From positions 183,465,654 through 183,529,653 of the forward strand of contig JARDYH010000001.1 in assembly GCA_029215795.1 (NCBI GenBank): a stretch of DNA of 64,000 nucleotides. Direction: 5' to 3'. The position numbers and the translations under genes are program-made. The notes below the pieces were generated by a model. That model was not told where the DNA came from. It saw only the letters and a program-made list of their open reading frames with translations, and made no database searches. Origin of the DNA: Anniella stebbinsi (taxonomy: Eukaryota; Chordata; Lepidosauria; Squamata; Anniellidae). The stretch's first letter is position 1; each line of letters starts with the position of its first letter. Positions 31,451 to 42,166 of the stretch are shown one piece after another.

Positions 31451-32194
31451 GCTGCATGAGTCCAGGCAGAGGAAAGTCCAAAAGTCATAGCTCAAACCCA
31501 GTTTGTTGGTACACTGAGTTGATGACAAACAAAAGACATACAATACACAGCAAACAAGAGTTCAAATCTATGAAAACACCCATAGTACTTTTCATGGCAA
31601 GTCCTTAGCAATCCAAAGTTCCAAGTAGGAGAGTCCATGTGTAGAGTGCCTCCAGAGCCCCAGGCAATCATGGATTCAAACAGAGAGGGCTTTGGCAGTG
31701 TAGATGAGATGTTCCTAGCAAAGGCTCATCTCTTCAGCATCAGCTTAAAAGGGGAGGCATGATGCCTCCTCTGGACGACTTAACAGACTAGGGATTTTGG
31801 CCCTTGTCCAAACAGAGTGTCACTACTCAGCCCTCCAGGATGATGCCTCAATCTGTGTGATATTTCTGCAAAGCCCTTGTCAGGCTCTCATGGAGAGCTA
31901 CCAGTCTCCATGCTTGTCAAGGTCAACTTCACAGATGGGGAGGGGGAGTAGAGTGACTTCCCCTGCTCTGCTCTGAGACCACTGACAGAGATAAGCTTAC
32001 AAAGATTCTGACATTCCACAGGCCAAATAGGCCCAAACACCTCTAGACTACTCCTAATTAAATCTTAAGTGCAAACTACAAGGTCAACTGCAGTGCTGAA
32101 ACTGTTCCCTGCCATGCTAGTTCTAAATTAGTTTTGGAGCATGGTATTGTCACCAACAGTGCTTCTGTGGAAGAGTCTGCCCCTTTTAGTTATT
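31451..32194. other. Unclassified sequence (left arm)
   Basis: No gene or repeat family recognised. It carries four of the differences that separate the two arms (near 31,670, 31,760, 31,880 and 32,128). Confidence 0.35.
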
Positions 32195-32420
32195 TGTTTA
32201 TTTATATTTATTTATTACATTTGCATACCGCCCCATAGCCGAAGCTCTCTGGGCGGTTTACATAGGATTAAAAACAATTAAAAACAATATACAAAAAATA
32301 AAACAGCAAAAACATACAACATACACACAATCTGTACATTTAAAACCACTACAACACTTCAAAAAGCTACAAAAAAAACAAAAACAAAACAAACCCAGGC
32401 TCCTCAGATATTGCCAAATG
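32195..32420 (-). repeat. L2 LINE 3' tail (left arm)
   Basis: TTATTTATTACATTTGCATA, CCGCCCCATAGCCGAAGC and GGCGGTTTACATAGGATT, then the A-rich end with CATACAACATACACAC and CAGGCTCCTCAGATATTGCC. Truncated just before the L1 fragment. Mirror at 37,680-37,903. Confidence 0.88.
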
Positions 32421-33064
32421 TTAGTTATTGTAGTCTGCTCAATGCTATTACTTCTTTGACTTATAGAACAATTCCTCCTCCACTCACCGTTCCCTGTCCT
32501 TTCCGTAAAGAATTAAGGAGAATTAAGGAGAATTATTATAAGACAGTATGGAGATGGTATTTAATGCCGGTAAGATTTCGTCAGATAGATAAAAAAGTGT
32601 CCAAGAATTGTTGGAGGGGGTGTCAGGAGGTTGGAACTTATTTTCATATGTGGTGGAGCTGTGAACACGTACAAAAATTTTGGGAAAAGGTGTTTAAAGA
32701 AATAAGTGAAATAATGGGAAGTAAATTGGAATTAAGTCCAAAGTTAGCTCTACTTGCAATATGGGATAAAGGAAATGAGACTATAAGTAAGAGAGAATTG
32801 ATAAACAACCTCCTGGCTCCCGTCAGAATAATGATAGCTAAAAATTGGAAAGGGCAAGGGATCTATACAATAGAAGAATGGTATAAAGAAATATGGGATA
32901 TGGCACTTAATGATAAGCTAACGTGTAAAATGAAAATAAAGAGGGGATTGTCCAGGAAGAATGATTTTGAAAATATATGGAGTCCATTTTTGGAATATGT
33001 ATTAAGATCGGGGAAGGGACAAATACCTTCAAAAGATTCCTTACAATTTTGGAAGGAGGAATAA
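32411..33064 (+). pseudogene. L1 LINE ORF2 C-terminus, 217 codons open (left arm)
   Basis: A 217-codon frame ending at a natural stop. It shows RRIKENYYKTVWRWYLMPVR and a zinc-knuckle pattern C-x3-C-x7-H-x4-C (Cys67, Cys71, His79, Cys84 within NCWRGCQEVGTYFHMWWSC), the hallmark of L1 ORF2 ends. After the stop a G-rich tract (33,090-33,110) corresponds to the polypurine part of an L1 3' UTR. The frame is intact because the insertion is young; the start Met is only the first Met in the frame, since the element is 5'-truncated. The mirror frame 37,034-37,687 differs by one residue (Pro/Ala). Confidence 0.85.
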
Positions 33065-33290
33065 TTGAATAAATGTAGGTCTCCTGGGGGGGGGGGAGCA
33101 CGGGGGGGTATGTAGGTTATGTATTGTAATTTAGGTTGTTATATGTTGTATTATGTTGTTTAAGTTGAAATAAGTATTTTTCCCTAGGTGTTTCATACAG
33201 TTTACAGTGTAACATATAGCGTATGGTGTCCTCTACCCATTGGCTGCCACAAATGCATAGACGCTGATCTCTGGGAATTTTCTTGAATCA
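33065..33290 (+). other. L1 3' UTR with G-rich tract (left arm)
   Basis: TCTCCTGGGGGGGGGGGGAG and ACGGGGGGGTATG at 33,080-33,112, then AT-rich sequence. The two arms differ most here (right arm GGGGGGTGGGGAG), which is expected for a slippage-prone homopolymer. Confidence 0.65.
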
Positions 33291-33375
33291 ACCTTCCAAA
33301 GATCACTTTGGAATTTGTTTCTGTTTTCCAGGGTATAAGCGATCCCACCCAATTTTGTGTCATCTGGTTGAAGTG
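33291..33375 (-). repeat. Small CR1 RT fragment (left arm)
   Basis: GATCACTTTGGAATTTGTTTCTG... and CCACCCAATTTTGTGTCATC are the complement of the CR1 block after the FADDTKL motif. About 85 bp. Mirror at 36,721-36,806. Confidence 0.7.
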
Positions 33376-33725
33376 CTCATCTGACAGGACCTGACTGGAA
33401 GGAGAAAGAGAAGGGGCAGGGTGAAGTAAAGTGGAGTGGAGTGGAAGAACGAAAGAGTGAAAGAGCAGCTATTCAGGTGAAAGGGATCATAAGCATGACA
33501 TGCTTATGCATCAGAGGTAAAAACAAACAAACGGGAGGCAAACCAGGGGGAAAAATTAGGTGTGATGGAGCTCAATGAGTGAAGATCATGTCTTGCTAAT
33601 CTGCATTCTATATCTAACCATCTTGAAGATTTACAGCTCGGCTTATAGGGCATGTTATTTAAACAGAGAGTACTTGCGAATTGCACAATATCATAATAGA
33701 TGTGTAATGGAACATAAGTCTCTTT

Positions 33726-34715
33726 TCACAACAACCTACTTCTGAGGTTCAACCTCTGTTCACTGAAGAGAGCCTCCTCTGCTTTTGATTGGATATCAAG
33801 ACACCACCTCAAACTTTGTTTCCCTTTATGCAAGTAAGGGGTCTCACATCCCAAGCTTCTCAAAATGACTTGAAAATTAGCCAACTCCAAACACAATGGC
33901 TGATGGTCACTGACTGGTTGGACTCCCACTGTGAAATTCTTTACACAAGAGGCACATTCAAAATTGCATAAGACATGATCTATGAGACTCCCACCCTTGA
34001 GGGAGGAGAATGTGAAATTTCCTTCTGACTTGTCCTGCCCAGTGCTGTTACAAAAAAAAACAACAACCTAAATTTGTAAGCTAACTTGAACATACAGATA
34101 CCTGCTGCATTAATTGTTTTAACCATGGATTTCCTAAATGAAAGATAGGCAGTATCTTCTGGGTTCAAACCAAGCTTTGCACTGGCAATTATGTACTCAT
34201 CACCTATTCTAGCATTGAAATCTCCCATAACAATTATTAAAGATGTAGGGAATTGTTGGTTAATTGTTTCCAGTTGATTCTCTAAAGTATCCCATATATC
34301 TGAATTATGATCTCTAGAACCTCTGCAAGGGAAGTACACATTTATGCAAATTAATTCAAAACCCACTTGGCTTTTCAGATGGATAGTTTGGAAACAGGAT
34401 GAGTTGGATTCAATATTCTGGATCTCTACATTTAAACTAGAAGCCACATCCAGAATAAGACCACTTCTACTCCTTTTCTTTTGGTCCTTCCTTGCTGGAA
34501 CTGAACACCTGCTAAATCCCTATATTTCGATTTTTGGAGCCCAGGTCTCTTGTAAACCAAATAGCTGAAATTTGGGCAGAAACTCTAGAAAGCCCACATC
34601 CCACACTGAAATATTCCATGACAATAGTTTTAGTGGTGTTCCTTGGGACTCTTGGGAAGCCTTCCATGCAAATTGGGGGGGGGGGGGGGGAGAGAGAAAT
34701 TTAGCATACATGTTC
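33726..34715 (-). pseudogene. Non-LTR retrotransposon APE-type endonuclease, clade unresolved
   Basis: Reading down the minus strand: LLSWNISVWDVG and LFGLQETWAP (34,520-34,711; N-terminal blocks with the catalytic Glu of QETW), ICINVYFPCRGS and IIVMGDFNARIGDE (33,980-34,447; GDFN block), a PPSRVG-like block, then PVSDHQPLCLELA (33,726-33,929; SDH block). All endonuclease blocks are therefore present in order over about 330 codons, broken by frameshifts near 34,020 and 34,480. The sequence does not look like CR1 or L2 endonuclease of this window. A run of 18 G at 34,674-34,691 lies at its start. Confidence 0.75.
34674..34691 (+). repeat. Poly-G homopolymer
   Basis: AATTGGGGGG... run of about 18 G followed by AGAGAGAAA. 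It lies in the presumed 5' part of the endonuclease fragment and is a site where assembly length may be unreliable. Confidence 0.85.
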
Positions 34716-35029
34716 TCTGGGAGTTCTGTCTGTCAATTCTTTAAAGAGGGTATTTCGCTGCATCATTTCACTCTCCTTTCAGTGTTTTATGGGCCAAGGC
34801 AGATGTCACAATACCAGGTACACACTCATGAGACAAAAGTAGCTCACCCTTGAAGATGGAAGGATTTAATACTGGTTTAGAATGGTTTGAGTCCTCTTCC
34901 TCCTGGCAGTCTTTAGTCTGAGGTTTACCCTTCCTGTACTGTTTCCTGACTCCTAGCTGAGCAAAACAGATAAGAGGAAGCTGCCCCAGCTGGACTAGAA
35001 GGACTATACGGAAGCTAGCTCTCAGTGAA
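34716..35029. other. Unclassified sequence in spacer
   Basis: No recognised gene or element; it contains the centre of symmetry of the inverted repeat (about 35,049) just beyond its right end. Confidence 0.4.
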
Positions 35030-36290
35030 TGAGTGGAGTGAGTGAACAGGGAGAGCTAACAGGAGTTTGTCAGGGGGAGTTCGGCTGAGGCCAAGGGGGA
35101 GGTCCTTAACAAATGTTTATTCTCGTTAGACACACTCATACAGTAGCGGACTCTGTTGTTCACTTTCAGAGAGGACAGGACAAAACACAGGCAATTCCAA
35201 GACAATCAGAAAGGCAGAAACAAAATGGAAATACATGGATGGAAAGGAGACCCTAGTGGTGGTAACCTGCAAAGTATGTGCAATGTTTGTGTTCCTGCCT
35301 GAGATTGACATGGCGTACACCAACAACAAGTGCAAGCTGCTTGCACTATTAGAAGAAAAAGTGAAAGTACTTGAGTGGAGAGTGTCCACCTTCCAAGGAA
35401 TAAGAGAAGGTGCAGAGTTCTTAGACAGAATGGTGGAACTGCAACAGCAACAAGAAGTGCAAGAGATTGAAGAGCAACAGAAAGCCAAAGCAGAAGTGGA
35501 GAATGCTGAGATGAGGAAAGCCAACGAAGAGGAAACTCCTTGGAAAAGGGTGACAGTTAGGAGCAGAAGAACTAGAAGACACTCTGCACCAGTGGAACCA
35601 TTAGAATTATGCTACCGCTTTCAACTACTGGAGGATGAGATTTGAGGACAGCCTGCAGAAAAAGAATGACAGGAGACCCTGTGCAACAGTGAGCAAGAGG
35701 CAGAAGGTCAGTTGACCAAGAAGAAGAGAAGTCATTGTGGGAGACTCCCTGCTGCGTGGGATTGAAACCCAAGTATGTCGCCAAGACCCATGGACTCGCC
35801 AGGTGTGCTGTCTCCCTGGAGCACAGATTAGAGATGTGACTGAAGGGTTGCCAAAGCTCATCAAGCCCACTGACACATATCCTTTTCTTCTCATCCATGT
35901 GGGAACAAATGATATTGAAGAGTGCTATCATGTCTCCCCTCAATCTTCTCTTCTTGAAATACTTGAAAGGTTGTCACATGGAAGAGGGCCAGGATCTCTT
36001 CTCAATCAACCTAGAATGGGGGACATGGAAAAATGGGCTCAAGTTACAGGAAGCCAGATTCCAGCTGGACATCAGGAAAAACTTCCTGACTGTTAGAGCA
36101 ATACGTCAATGAAACTAATTACCTAGGGAGGTTGTGGGCTCTCTCACACAAGAGGCATTCAAGTGGCATCTGTCAGGTATGCTTTAAGGTGGATTCCTGC
36201 ATTGAGCAGGGGGTTGGACTCGATGGTTTTATAGGCCCCTTCTAATTCTTCTATTCTATGATCTATGATCTATGAATCCCCAGTATTTCA
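35030..36290 (+). mobile_element. Chimeric CR1: 5' UTR + ORF1 joined to a CR1 3' end through a short inverted piece
   Basis: 35,030-35,234 is CR1 5' UTR (AGTTTGTCAGGGGGAGTTCG). 35,235-35,645 is ORF1 N-terminal/coiled-coil region (VVVTCKVCAMFVF, LLALLEEKVKVLEWR, VELQQQQEVQEIEEQQKAKA). 35,737-35,915 is the ORF1 esterase-like domain (VGDSLLRGIETQVCR, VCCLPGAQIRDVTEGLP, LLIHVGTND). At about 35,917 it jumps to a ~38-bp piece of CR1 3' sequence in reverse (GCTATCATGTCTCCCCTCAA), then from about 35,955 forward CR1 3' sequence (TACTTGAAAGGTTGTCACAT) to the terminal repeat at 36,265. The whole ORF2 is missing. Confidence 0.85.
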
Positions 36291-37033
36291 CCCACTGATG
36301 AGGGTAGTTTCAAAGAGGAAAGGCTGTCCATCAAGGCATCTTCTAACTTTGTTAAGTTCTGGATAGTATGAACATTCAGAATGTTCCATTACACATCTAT
36401 TATGATATTGTGCAATTCGCAAGTACTCTCTGTTTAAATAACATGCCCTATAAGCCGAGCTGTAAATCTTCAAGATGGTTAGATATAGAATGCAGATTAG
36501 CAAGACATGATCTTCACTCATTGAGCTCCATCACACCTAATTTTTCCCCCTGGTTTGCCTCCCGTTTGTTTGTTTTTACCTCTGATGCATAAGCATGTCA
36601 TGCTTATGATCCCTTTCACCTGAATAGCTGCTCTTTCACTCTTTCGTTCTTCCACTCCACTCCACTTTACTTCACCCTGCCCCTTCTCTTTCTCCTTCCA
36701 GTCAGGTCCTGTCAGATGAGCACTTCAACCAGATGACACAAAATTGGGTGGGATCGCTTATACCCTGGAAAACAGAAACAAATTCCAAAGTGATCTTTGG
36801 AAGGTTGATTCAAGAAAATTCCCAGAGATCAGCGTCTATGCATTTGTGGCAGCCAATGGGTAGAGGACACCATACGCTATATGTTACACTGTAAACTGTA
36901 TGAAACACCTAGGGAAAAATACTTATTTCAACTTAAACAACATAATACAACATATAACAACCTAAATTACAATACATAACCTACATACCCCCCCCGGTGC
37001 TCCCCACCCCCCGGGAGACCTACATTTATTCAA

Positions 37034-37687
37034 TTATTCCTCCTTCCAAAATTGTAAAGAATCTTTTGAAGGTATTTGTCCCTTCCCCGATCTTAATACA
37101 TATTCCAAAAATGGACTCCATATGTTTTCAAAATCATTCTTCCTGGACAATCCCCTCTTTATTTTCATTTTACACGTTAGCTTATCATTAAGTGCCATAT
37201 CCCATATTTCTTTATACCATTCTTCTATTGTATAGATCCCTTGCCCTTTCCAATTTTTAGCTATCATTATTCTGACGGGAGCCAGGAGGTTGTTTATCAA
37301 TTCTCTCTTACTTATAGTCTCATTTCCTTTATCCCATATTGCAAGTAGAGCTAACTTTGGACTTAATTCCAATTTACTTCCCATTATTTCACTTATTTCT
37401 TTAAACACCTTTTCCCAAAATTTTTGTACGTGTTCACAGCTCCACCACATATGAAAATAAGTTCCAACCTCCTGACACCCCCTCCAACAATTCTTGGACA
37501 CTTTTTTATCTATCTGACGAAATCTTACCGGCATTAAATACCATCTCCATACTGTCTTATAATAATTCTCCTTAATTCTCCTTAATTCTTTACGGAAAGG
37601 ACAGGGAACGGTGAGTGCAGGAGGAATTGTTCTATAAGTCAAAGAAGTAATAGCATTGAGCAGACTACAATAACTAACATTTGGCAA
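37034..37687 (-). pseudogene. L1 LINE ORF2 C-terminus, 217 codons open (right arm)
   Basis: Mirror of the frame at 32,411-33,064, one amino-acid difference (Ala instead of Pro near residue 24). Zinc-knuckle cysteines and histidine are retained. The open frame has not decayed in either arm, consistent with a recent duplication or with sequence exchange between the arms. Confidence 0.85.
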
Positions 37688-37903
37688 TATCTGAGGAGCC
37701 TGGGTTTGTTTTGTTTTTGTTTTTTTTTGTAGCTTTTTGAAGTGTTGTAGTGGTTTTAAATGTACAGATTGTGTGTATGTTGTATGTTTTTGCTGTTTTA
37801 TTTTTTGTATATTGTTTTTAATTGTTTTTAATCCTATGTAAACCGCCCAGAGAGCTTCGGCTATGGGGCGGTATGCAAATGTAATAAATAAATATAAATA
37901 AAC
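37680..37903 (+). repeat. L2 LINE 3' tail (right arm)
   Basis: Mirror of 32,195-32,420; reads in the sense direction with AAACCGCCCAGAGAGCTTCG and GGCTATGGGGCGGTATGC, ending in an AAATAAATATAAATAAAC tail. Confidence 0.88.
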
Positions 37904-38647
37904 AAATAACTAAAAGGGGCAGACTCTTCCACAGAAGCACTGTTGGTGACAATACCATGCTCCAAAACTAATTTAAACTAGCATGGCAGGGAACAGTTTC
38001 AGCACTGCAGTTGACCTTGTAGTTTGCACTTAAGATTTAATTAGGAGTAGTCTAGAGGTGTTTGGGCCTATTTGGCCTGTGGAATGTCAGAATCTTTGTA
38101 AGCTTATCTCTGTCAGTGGTCTCAGAGCAGAGCAGGGGAAGTCACTCTACTCCCCCTCCCCATCTGTGAAGTTGACCTTGACAAGCATGGAGACTGGTAG
38201 CTCTCCATGAGAGCCTGACAGGGGCTTTGCAGAAATATCACACAGATTGAGGCATCATCCTGGAGGGCTGAGTAGTGACACTCTGTTTGGACAAGGGCCA
38301 AAATCCCTAGTCTGTTAAGTCGTCCAGAGGAGGCATCATGCCACCCCTTTTAAGCTGATGCTGAAGAGATGAGCCTTTGCTAGGAACATCTCATCTACAC
38401 TGCCAAAGCCCTCTCTGTTTGAATCCATTATTGCCTGGGGCTCTGGAGGCACTCTACACATGGACTCTCCTACTTGGAACTTTGGATTGCTAAGGACTTG
38501 CCATGAAAAGTACTATGGGTGTTTTCATAGATTTGAACTCTTGTTTGCTGTGTATTGTATGTCTTTTGTTTGTCATCAACTCAGTGTACCAACAAACTGG
38601 GTTTGAGCTATGACTTTTGGACTTTCCTCTGCCTGGACTCATGCAGC
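37904..38647. other. Unclassified sequence (right arm)
   Basis: Mirror of 31,451-32,194; no gene recognised. Confidence 0.35.
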
Positions 38648-39411
38648 ATGGAGATACCAATGCACACATGGGGCGCATCCAAGGCTACCATCGCTTGGGG
38701 AAAGCCCACATCATGGAATCCCTTCAAGTTCACTCTTGTCTCCCACTCTCACAACATCTGCTAGGTATAGCTCATTCAGGATGTGGACCGTCTCCCTGAA
38801 GATCTCATGTGCAGTAGATAGCCCCACACTGAATATCAAGCTCAGCAGCTGGTAGCCCATGTTGAAGGCAAGTTTGTACAAAGTCAGGGCTAGTTGGCAG
38901 CTCATGGCAATAGTGGGCCTCATATTGGTATTGTGTCCCCTTATGACTGAGGCCATCTCTTTGGCTAGAATTTAAAAATGCTCCTTGACATGCAGAACAA
39001 GGCCCAGATATGGCTGTCATTCCATTCACCCATGTCCACTGTTTCATTCCACAGGACATTAATCTGGGTCAGTACCCAGCAGCGGGTAGCCCATCTTTGC
39101 TCACTGAGGTCCTTGGCTGTGGCCCGTATGTTCAAGCTGCACTGCTCATCTTCCTCCATTGCCACCACAAGAACCCCCTCGGTAATGAATGAAGAGGTTC
39201 CACCATTCAGGCAATCATCAGTGAGGTAACTATCGCTGGTATGGTCTTGGAGTGTCTCGGAGTCCTCTGACAAATGCCCATTCACCTCCAGTTCCCAAGG
39301 GCTACCAATGAGGATGGTCCCCCCCCCATCATCCTGGGCCCCAAGTAGACCTTGCAAGATCACTTGGTATGCTGCTACCACAATCTGTTTGGGATACATC
39401 ATCTCTGTCAA
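38648..39411 (-). pseudogene. PIF/Harbinger-type DDE nuclease fragment (right arm)
   Basis: Mirror of 30,687-31,450 with the same frameshift and the same DAPH change of the catalytic block; one Ile-to-Met difference (VVAMEEDEQ). Shared damage in both arms shows the gene was already dead before the duplication. Confidence 0.75.
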
Positions 39412-39867
39412 CTGGAATGCATTACCCCAGGCTGCTACGGGAACATGCAGGACAGGGCAAACAAAAGGGGAGGAGGAGAGCAGAGCAAGCAGGAGAGGCA
39501 GGCATTGATTGGGGAGAGGTTTTAAGGAGTTGGGGAAGGGAACTTAGATCTGCTCTAATGAAGCTGTTACGGCTGTTTTGACATTAGAAGACCCGTGGAT
39601 TGCACTGTTAGATGAAGGTCCTACAGGCACCTGGAGGAAAACTGCCCAAGTTAAGGAAATTCCACACAATAGCACTGAGCACTCCAGACACTGCAATCAA
39701 CGCAGAGCCATGCTGAGCTGGTCTTGCATAGCCATCATACATGTGTCATTACATCTAAGGTGCTGGCAGAGGATGCCACAGTGGAAGTGCAGAGAACACT
39801 CTGATTGAGTAGCAGCAGAGGAGTGGGAATATAAGAGGAAAGTGGGAGTAAACAGGAAAGAGAAAAT

Positions 39868-40668
39868 CAATAGTAACTTCTCAAACTGGGTGGATAATGA
39901 GTGGGGTACCAAAGGGCTCAGTCCTGGGCCCAGTGCTCTTCAACATTTTTATAAATAACTTGGAGAAGGAAGTGTAGGGAATGCTTATCAGATTTGCAGA
40001 TGACACAAAATTGGGTTGGATCGGTAATACCCTAGAAGACAGAAACAAACGTCAAAGGGATAGCACTAGGCTGAAGCAACAGAATGACATTTAATAGGGA
40101 TAAATGCCAAGTTCTACACCTAGGAAAAAGAAACCAAATGCACAGTTACAAGATGGGGGATACTTGGCTCAGCAATACGACAAGCGAGAAGGATCTTGGG
40201 ATTGTTGTGGATCACAAGCTGTTTATGAGCCAACAGTGTGATTTGGCTGCAAAAAAAAGCAAATGCTATTTGGGGCTGCATTAGTAGAAGTCTAGCTTCC
40301 AAATCGTGTGAGGTACTGGTTCCTCTCAATTCAGCACTGATTAGACCTCATCTTAAGTATTGTGGCCAGTTCTGGGCACCACACTTCAAGAAGGATGCAG
40401 ACAAGCTGGAGGGGGTTCAGAGGAGGGCACGAAAATGATCAGGGGTCTGGAAACAAAGCCCTATGAGGAGAGATTGAAAGAACTGGGCATGTTTAGCCTG
40501 GAGAAGACTGAGGGGAGACATGATAGCATTCTTCAAGTACTTGAAAGGTTGTTACATAGAGAAGGGCCATGATCTCTTCTCGATCATCCTTGAGTGTGGG
40601 ACGCAGAATAATGGACTTGATGGCCTTATAGACCCCTTCCAGCTGAACTACTCTATGATTCTATGAAT
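39868..40668 (+). mobile_element. CR1 LINE 3' part (right arm)
   Basis: Mirror of 29,430-30,230, here in sense orientation: CAGATTTGCAGATGACACAA at about 39,990 (ADDT motif), [35 protein letters not shown], then the terminal repeat CTCTATGATTCTATGA at 40,650-40,665. Confidence 0.88.
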
Positions 40669-41160
40669 TCACAGCCAGGGATCTGACAGCTTCTGGTCTC
40701 CATGCACACCCCATGGACCCATATTCCCACCAGCACACCAGTTAAGCTCTAAACTGGTTGTCCTGCACAAAATTATGCAAAACAAAAGGCAGATAAAAGC
40801 TAGGGTCTGCCCGTAGAGCCAAGACCAGACCATGACCACCCCTTTGCTTGTAGAACGCATTATGCAGACTAGCTCTGGAGAATCTAATGGGAATATTTGG
40901 CCTGTAGAGGCATGAAGGAGAAGTAGGAATGAGAATTCCCCAGGGGGGAATTGTAGCAGTATATTGTGGCTATAAGGCAGGTATTGCAGGGAGGCCTGCT
41001 TCTGTCTCACAGACCCTTGAATTGTGAACCACCTAGAATGGTTTGGCTATTGGGCAGTATAGAAATCCAATAAATAATTAAAATTGCTGCTGTGAGAACT
41101 ATTATGGCAACTGTCTGCCATTCCATAGCAGCTGCCGTTGCATGTTCATGGACCTGGTCT

Positions 41161-41481
41161 TAGGGTGACCAGATAAAATCCAGGTCAGGGCTCATGTAAC
41201 TTTAACAGTTGTAGAGAAAAGGGAATTTCAGCCAGTGTCATTTGTATGTAATTAGTTCCTGGTAAAATTCCCTCTTCATCACAACAGTTAAAGTTGCAGG
41301 GGCCCTGCCTTCTTTTGTAAATGGTCACTCTAGTATAGTGCATGCCACCTTTAACTGTTGTGATGAAGAGGGAATTTCACCAGGAACTAATTGCATACAA
41401 ATGACACTGGCTGAAATTCCCTTTTCTCTACAACTGTTAAAGTTACATGAGCCCTGACCTGGATTTTATCTGGTCAGCCTA
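41161..41481. mobile_element. Complete hAT-like palindromic MITE with perfect 8-bp duplication, spanning the right arm tip
   Basis: Starts TAGGGTGACCAGATAAAATC, ends GATTTTATCTGGTCAGCCTA, and is flanked by CCTGGTCT at 41,153-41,160 and 41,482-41,489. The inverted-repeat arm ends at 41,348, in the loop (TAGTATAGTGCATGCC). The intact duplication means this copy inserted here before the large duplication was made. Confidence 0.92.
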
Positions 41482-41489
41482 CCTGGTCT

Positions 41490-42078
41490 GATTCAGCCAC
41501 TGCAGCACATGAGGCTGTTCTGGAATCACAAATGGCTTCCACACACTCCCTGATGCTATCACCTATTACTCTAGTTGACCAGATGTGTACCAGTCTTCTT
41601 TCTCAGACATCTCTGTGAAAATGGCATTGGTTTTTCCCCTAGGCTGCACTGTGGCCTTGGCCAGGACCAGATATACACCAAGCAGGATATGACACTTTGA
41701 AAATGGTATAAAAACTGTAAATGGAGTGTGTCCTGGGCCCCAACAGTTGTCATTACTGTTATAAAACATTTTAAAACAGTAGTGTAGATCCTGCCCTGAT
41801 CCTTTGCGACCTGAAGTCTGACGTCTGCTGAGCACTTCTGTCAGCATGAGAAACCTCGCTGGTTCACCGTTGTGAATATTTGATTGGGACTGAAATGCAA
41901 TTATGCAGGACTGAAGGAGAGGAACTCTATGTATGTTTAGGGGCATTAATCATTGCTGTTCATTATATTGTTCAAATATGGTTAAAACACCCATAGTTAC
42001 CTTCCTATTCTATGTCTGCAATGGCTTCATTTTTATCCCCTTCTCTTGCCCTTTCTCCACCCTCCCAGCTTTTTCAGG
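41490..42078. other. Unclassified sequence
   Basis: A 126-codon frame on the minus strand (41,566-41,946) has no recognisable domain and ordinary composition; I regard it as chance. No repeat recognised. Confidence 0.35.
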
Positions 42079-42166
42079 CTGAAATCCTATGCACATTTAC
42101 CTCAGAGTAAGTTGTATTGATCTCATTGAGACTTACTTCTGAGTAGTCATACTTAGGATTGTGCTA
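42079..42166. repeat. Dispersed palindromic CAATCCTATGCA...TTACTTCTGAGTAG repeat
   Basis: GGCTGAAATCCTATGCACAT, TTACCTCAGAGTAAG, GACTTACTTCTGAGTAGTCA and TAGGATTGTGCT; ends are inverted copies. Same family as 24,078 and 58,081. Confidence 0.7.

Larger units (their letters stand above)
28750..33715 (+). repeat. Left arm of ~4.97-kb near-identical inverted repeat
   Basis: Every base n in this arm pairs with about 70,098 minus n in 36,381-41,348 (sum 70,096 at the inner tip because of small indels). By eye about a dozen differences are visible, for example an Ile/Met codon change in the Harbinger frame near 30,943, a Pro/Ala change in the L1 frame near 32,484 and length changes in the G run near 33,090. 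The outer tip lies in the loop of a palindromic MITE; the inner tip ends at ...GGAACAT (33,715). Content: half MITE, L2 tail, CR1, Harbinger nuclease pseudogene, L2 tail, L1 3' end. Confidence 0.95.
33716..36380. other. Spacer between the arms of the large inverted repeat
   Basis: 2,665 bp present once. It holds a LINE endonuclease fragment on the minus strand (33,726-34,715), an unclassified stretch (34,716-35,029) and a chimeric CR1 (35,030-36,290). At the right junction a small palindrome, GAACATTCAGAATGTTC (36,370-36,386), spans the point where the arms stop matching. Confidence 0.9.
36381..41348 (-). repeat. Right arm of ~4.97-kb near-identical inverted repeat
   Basis: Reverse complement of 28,750-33,715. 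It contains, in mirrored order, the small CR1 piece (36,721-36,806), L1 3' UTR and ORF2 end (36,980-37,687), L2 tail (37,680-37,903), unclassified stretch, Harbinger nuclease pseudogene (38,648-39,411), CR1 3' part (39,868-40,668), L2 tail (about 41,010-41,103) and the first 188 bp of a complete hAT-like MITE. Matching stops at 41,348 inside that MITE, whereas the MITE itself goes on to 41,481. Confidence 0.95.

Noticed and set aside
41566..41946. 126-codon minus-strand frame
   Set aside because: No domain or repeat match recognised; length is within chance for 64 kb.
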